DNA from: Micromonospora sp. CP22
GTDB lineage: Bacteria; Actinomycetota; Actinomycetes; Mycobacteriales; Micromonosporaceae
Direction of reading: 5' to 3'
Assembly: GCF_009712475.1 (NCBI RefSeq)
Contig: NZ_VCJO01000011.1
Location: forward strand, 62,001-126,000
DNA: 64,000 nucleotides
Position 1 is the stretch's first letter. Each line of letters starts with the position of its first letter. Shown here piece after piece: positions 61,643 to 64,000 of this stretch. Under the pieces are notes generated by a model that was not told the DNA's origin, searched no databases, and saw only the letters and a list, made by a program, of their open reading frames with translations. Both the position numbers and the translations under genes were made by a program.

Positions 61643-63334
61643 TCAGCGGCGGTCGCGGCGGACGGTGGCCTTGCGGCCTTTGATGGTGCTGCCACGCAGC
61701 CCGGCGATCACCTCGTCGACCACCGCCACGGGCACCTCGACCAGCGAGAAGCGGTCGGCGATCTCGATCGACCCGATGTCCCGGCCCCGGACTCCGGTCT
61801 CCCCGGTGATCGCGCCCACCAGATCCTGCGGCCGCACACCGGCCCGCCGGCCCACGCCGATGAACACCTGAGTGGTGCCGGCGGTGCGGGGACGCGACGG
61901 CCGACGCTCGCCCCGGCTGTCGTACCCACCCGGCCGACCTTCCCGAGGCGGACGGACCGCGACCTGCGGGATCTCCTCCTCGGCCTCGTCGGAACCGGGC
62001 AGGGTCGCCTCGTGAGCGAGCTTCACCGCGGCGAGCGCCACCTCCATCAGGTCGAACTCGTCGCTGAGCGTCTCGACGATCACCCGGAACGGGTCGAGGT
62101 CGTCCTCCAGCAGGCTCTCCCGTAGCGCTGCCTGGGTCAGCTCCAACCGACGAGTCCGCAGATCGGCGACCGTGGGGATCTTGTCGATGGTGATCCGTTG
62201 CCCGGTGACCCGCTCGATGGTCTTGAGCATCCGGTGTTCCCGGGGCTCCGCCAGGGTGATCGCCACACCCTCGCGTCCGGCCCGACCCACCCGGCCGATG
62301 CGGTGCACGTACGACTCCGGTGCCGACGGCACGTCGAAGTTGACCACGTGACTGAGTTGCTCGACGTCGAGCCCACGGGCCGCCACGTCAGTGGCGACCA
62401 GCAGATCCGCGGTGCCGGCACGCAGCCGCCCCATCACCCGGTCCCGCTGTTCCTGGCTCATGCCGCCGTGCAGCGCCTCGGCCCGGTAGCCGCGACCGTT
62501 CATCGTCTCGGTGAGCCGGTCGACCTCCTCCCGGCTGCGGCAGAACACGATCGCCGCGGTGGGCGACTCGACGTCCAGCACCCGCCCCAGCGCCGCCGGC
62601 TTGTGTGCCCGCGCCACCAGGTACGCGCTCTGCCGCACCCGGGGTGCCTCACCGGCAACCGGCTGCTCGCGGGCGATGAGGATGCGTACCGGGTCGGTCA
62701 GGTGGGCGCGGGCCATCCCGTCGATCCGGGCCGGCATGGTGGCCGAGAACAGCACCGTCTGCCGCTGCTCGGGGGTGTGTTCGAGGATCGCCTCGATGTC
62801 CTCGGCGAAGCCCATGTCGAGCATCTCGTCGGCCTCGTCGAGCACCACCGTGGCGAGGTTGCCCAGTCGCAGGGTGCCCCGGGCGATGTGGTCCAGGGCG
62901 CGGCCGGGAGTGGCCACCACCACGTCGATGCCCCCGTCCAGGGCCCGCAACTGCCGACCGATCGGCTGCCCACCGTAGATCGGCAGCACCCGCGCGCCGA
63001 GGTCCTTGCCGTAGCGGTGGAACGCCTCGGAGACCTGCACCGCGAGTTCCCGGGTCGGCACCAGGACCAACGCGAACGGGTCGTGGCCCGCTCGGTCGTC
63101 CGGCATCCGCTGCAACAGCGGCAGCGCGAACGCCGCCGTCTTGCCCGTGCCCGTCGCCGCCTGGCCGAGCAGGTCCCGACCGGTCAGCAGGGGCGGGATC
63201 GCCTCGCGCTGGATCGGGGTGGGCTCCTCGTACCCGAGCGTGGCGAGCGCGGCGAGCAGTTCGGGCCGTAAGCCGAGATCGGTGAAGGCGGACGGCTCGG
63301 CGGGCGGATCGGGCAGCACGTGCGTGGAACTCAT
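61643..63334 (-). CDS. DEAD-box ATP-dependent RNA helicase
   Basis: The 563 aa protein has the Q motif FTDLGLRPELLAALATLGYE, motif I AATGTGKTAAFALPLL, motif II VVLDEADEMLDM, SAT (LFSATMPARI), and motif VI HRIGRVGRAGREGVA. The C-terminus has a DbpA-type RNA-binding domain (QVFIGVGRRAGVRPQDLVGA). It belongs to the DeaD/CsdA group, which remodels structured RNA in ribosome assembly and cold adaptation. The ATG is at 63334, close to GGCTTGACCCC upstream. Confidence 0.94.
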   Translation of the reverse strand: MSSTHVLPDPPAEPSAFTDLGLRPELLAALATLGYEEPTPIQREAIPPLLTGRDLLGQAATGTGKTAAFALPLLQRMPDDRAGHDPFALVLVPTRELAVQVSEAFHRYGKDLGARVLPIYGGQPIGRQLRALDGGIDVVVATPGRALDHIARGTLRLGNLATVVLDEADEMLDMGFAEDIEAILEHTPEQRQTVLFSATMPARIDGMARAHLTDPVRILIAREQPVAGEAPRVRQSAYLVARAHKPAALGRVLDVESPTAAIVFCRSREEVDRLTETMNGRGYRAEALHGGMSQEQRDRVMGRLRAGTADLLVATDVAARGLDVEQLSHVVNFDVPSAPESYVHRIGRVGRAGREGVAITLAEPREHRMLKTIERVTGQRITIDKIPTVADLRTRRLELTQAALRESLLEDDLDPFRVIVETLSDEFDLMEVALAAVKLAHEATLPGSDEAEEEIPQVAVRPPREGRPGGYDSRGERRPSRPRTAGTTQVFIGVGRRAGVRPQDLVGAITGETGVRGRDIGSIEIADRFSLVEVPVAVVDEVIAGLRGSTIKGRKATVRRDRR

Positions 63335-63396
63335 GGGGTCAAGCCTTTCACTACGTCCAGCGGTCCGCTGCGGCGACCACCCGAACTTGTGCGCGG

Positions 63397-63418
63397 GGTC
63401 GCCGACGGCGACCCCGCA
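63397..63418 (-). terminator. Hairpin in helicase leader region
   Basis: GGGGTCGCC and GGCGACCCC (loop GAC) form a short stem between the small ORF at 63435-63518 and the helicase start. Confidence 0.4.
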
Positions 63419-63434
63419 CGCCCGCCCGGGCCCG

Positions 63435-63518
63435 TCACCCGGTGAGCAGCGCCAGCATGATGGTGACGCCCAACACGACGTCGATGACCGCGCGGCACTC
63501 GACGTAGGCTCGCGGCAC
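63435..63518 (-). CDS. Possible 27-residue membrane peptide
   Basis: A short frame from GTG 63518 encodes VPRAYVECRAVIDVVLGVTI plus 7 residues ending LALLTG. It is hydrophobic enough for one membrane helix. No convincing ribosome site is present (a TTG lies directly upstream). It could be a small protein or the end of a lost gene. Confidence 0.25.
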   Translation of the reverse strand: MPRAYVECRAVIDVVLGVTIMLALLTG

Positions 63519-63573
63519 CAACCCGTCGGTGCTGGTCCAGAAAGGTGGATCGGCCCTGACCTAGCATCGGGTG

Positions 63574-64000
63574 GTGACAGTCACCGTGCCGGCCGACGCG
63601 CCGCAGGAGGCTCTCCTGCGGCGGGTGATCGCGTACTTCGCCGTCAACGGCGTCGGCGACACCAGCCTGCGTACGCTCGCGGCGGAGATCGGCACCAGCC
63701 ACCGGATGCTCCTCTACCACTTCGGCTCCCGCGAAGGGCTGCTCACCGCGATGGTCGAGGCCGTCTGGCGGGGCCAGCAGGAGCTGTTCGACTCGCTGCT
63801 CCGCGAGGCGGTTCACGACCCCTACGACGGCGCCTGGCGTTTCTGGCAGCGGCTCGCCGACGACCGGGCGTTCGCGCCGCTGTTCTTCGAGATGGCGGCG
63901 GCGGCGATGCAGGGGCACGCGTGGGCCAGTGCGTTGCGCACCTGGATCACCATCTGGACCGATCGGCTCGGCTCGTTCTTCGAGGAGGTGGGGAACCCGC
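63574..64000 (+). CDS. TetR-family regulator (3' end cut by window edge)
   Basis: The visible 142 residues begin with a TetR helix-turn-helix: ALLRRVIAYFAVNGVGDTSL, TLAAEIGTSHRMLLYHFGSR, EGLLTAMVEAVWR. The ligand-binding half starts around residue 65 and continues beyond the window. The target is probably the adjacent or its own gene, unknown. GTG 63574 is chosen because TAGCAT ends 6 nt upstream, a leaderless pattern; GTG 63571 is the alternative. Confidence 0.9.
   Translation, partial: MTVTVPADAPQEALLRRVIAYFAVNGVGDTSLRTLAAEIGTSHRMLLYHFGSREGLLTAMVEAVWRGQQELFDSLLREAVHDPYDGAWRFWQRLADDRAFAPLFFEMAAAAMQGHAWASALRTWITIWTDRLGSFFEEVGNP

Noticed and set aside
63331-63918. 195-codon minus-strand frame across the end of the window
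   Set aside because: It is antisense to the TetR gene, whose helix-turn-helix is clear, and it shows shadow-type composition.

Overview
The window is high-GC, gene-dense actinomycete chromosome, most like a member of the Micromonosporaceae. The signs are an Lsr2 homologue, a LAL-type LuxR regulator, a SARP regulator, an HspR-type operator at lon, a whiE-like type II polyketide cluster, DUF5995 and Ig/beta-helix exported proteins, very frequent 4-bp start/stop overlaps, and many apparently leaderless genes. No rRNA, tRNA, CRISPR array or transposase was seen. Genus is an inference from sequence style.

Region 1 (1-12430, minus strand) is an extracellular contractile injection system (eCIS, phage-tail-like) operon. 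In transcription order it holds two membrane proteins, a Pvc16/Afp16-like cap protein, sheath, tube, a large disordered protein, a LysM-type tube-initiator protein, VgrG-like spike, a small PAAR-position protein, gp25-like baseplate protein, a gpJ-like baseplate protein fused to a BNR propeller, a gpI-like protein, and two single-pass membrane proteins. The last one runs off the left edge. No AAA+ ATPase, tape measure or tail fibre is visible; they may lie beyond position 1. A lipoprotein (12513-13319) precedes the operon and is separated from it by a hairpin.

Region 2 (13493-30810) is general chromosome. It holds a LacI regulator divergent from an MFS transporter with a candidate operator, a decayed metallo-hydrolase fragment, a methyltransferase, a PaaI thioesterase, a cyclase-AAA regulator and a LAL regulator, DUF5995, an APC permease, an exported beta-helix protein, LtrA and a helix-hairpin-helix membrane protein.

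Region 3 (31036-41983, possibly to 43579) is a type II aromatic polyketide cluster of spore-pigment (whiE-like) layout. An FAD monooxygenase and a TcmI-type cyclase run leftwards, followed by a SARP activator. A tightly coupled rightward operon encodes a second TcmI-type cyclase, a full acetyl-CoA carboxylase (AccDA fusion, AccB, AccC), an ACP fused to an aromatase/cyclase, a cupin, KS-alpha, KS-beta and an ABM monooxygenase. Paired 11-bp-spaced GTGAC-type repeats, the expected SARP operator pattern, sit at both divergent promoter regions. The operon therefore makes its own malonyl-CoA, builds and cyclises the polyketide, and is probably activated by the SARP.

Region 4 (43669-64000) is housekeeping and metabolism: glyA behind a ZTP riboswitch, a LigD-type polymerase, the Lrp-family regulator and bkd branched-chain 2-oxoacid dehydrogenase operon, an L,D-transpeptidase, a STAS protein, FKBP, DoxX, Lsr2, Lon with an HspR (HAIR) operator, a striking nested inverted-repeat element, a DEAD-box RNA helicase and a TetR regulator cut by the right edge.
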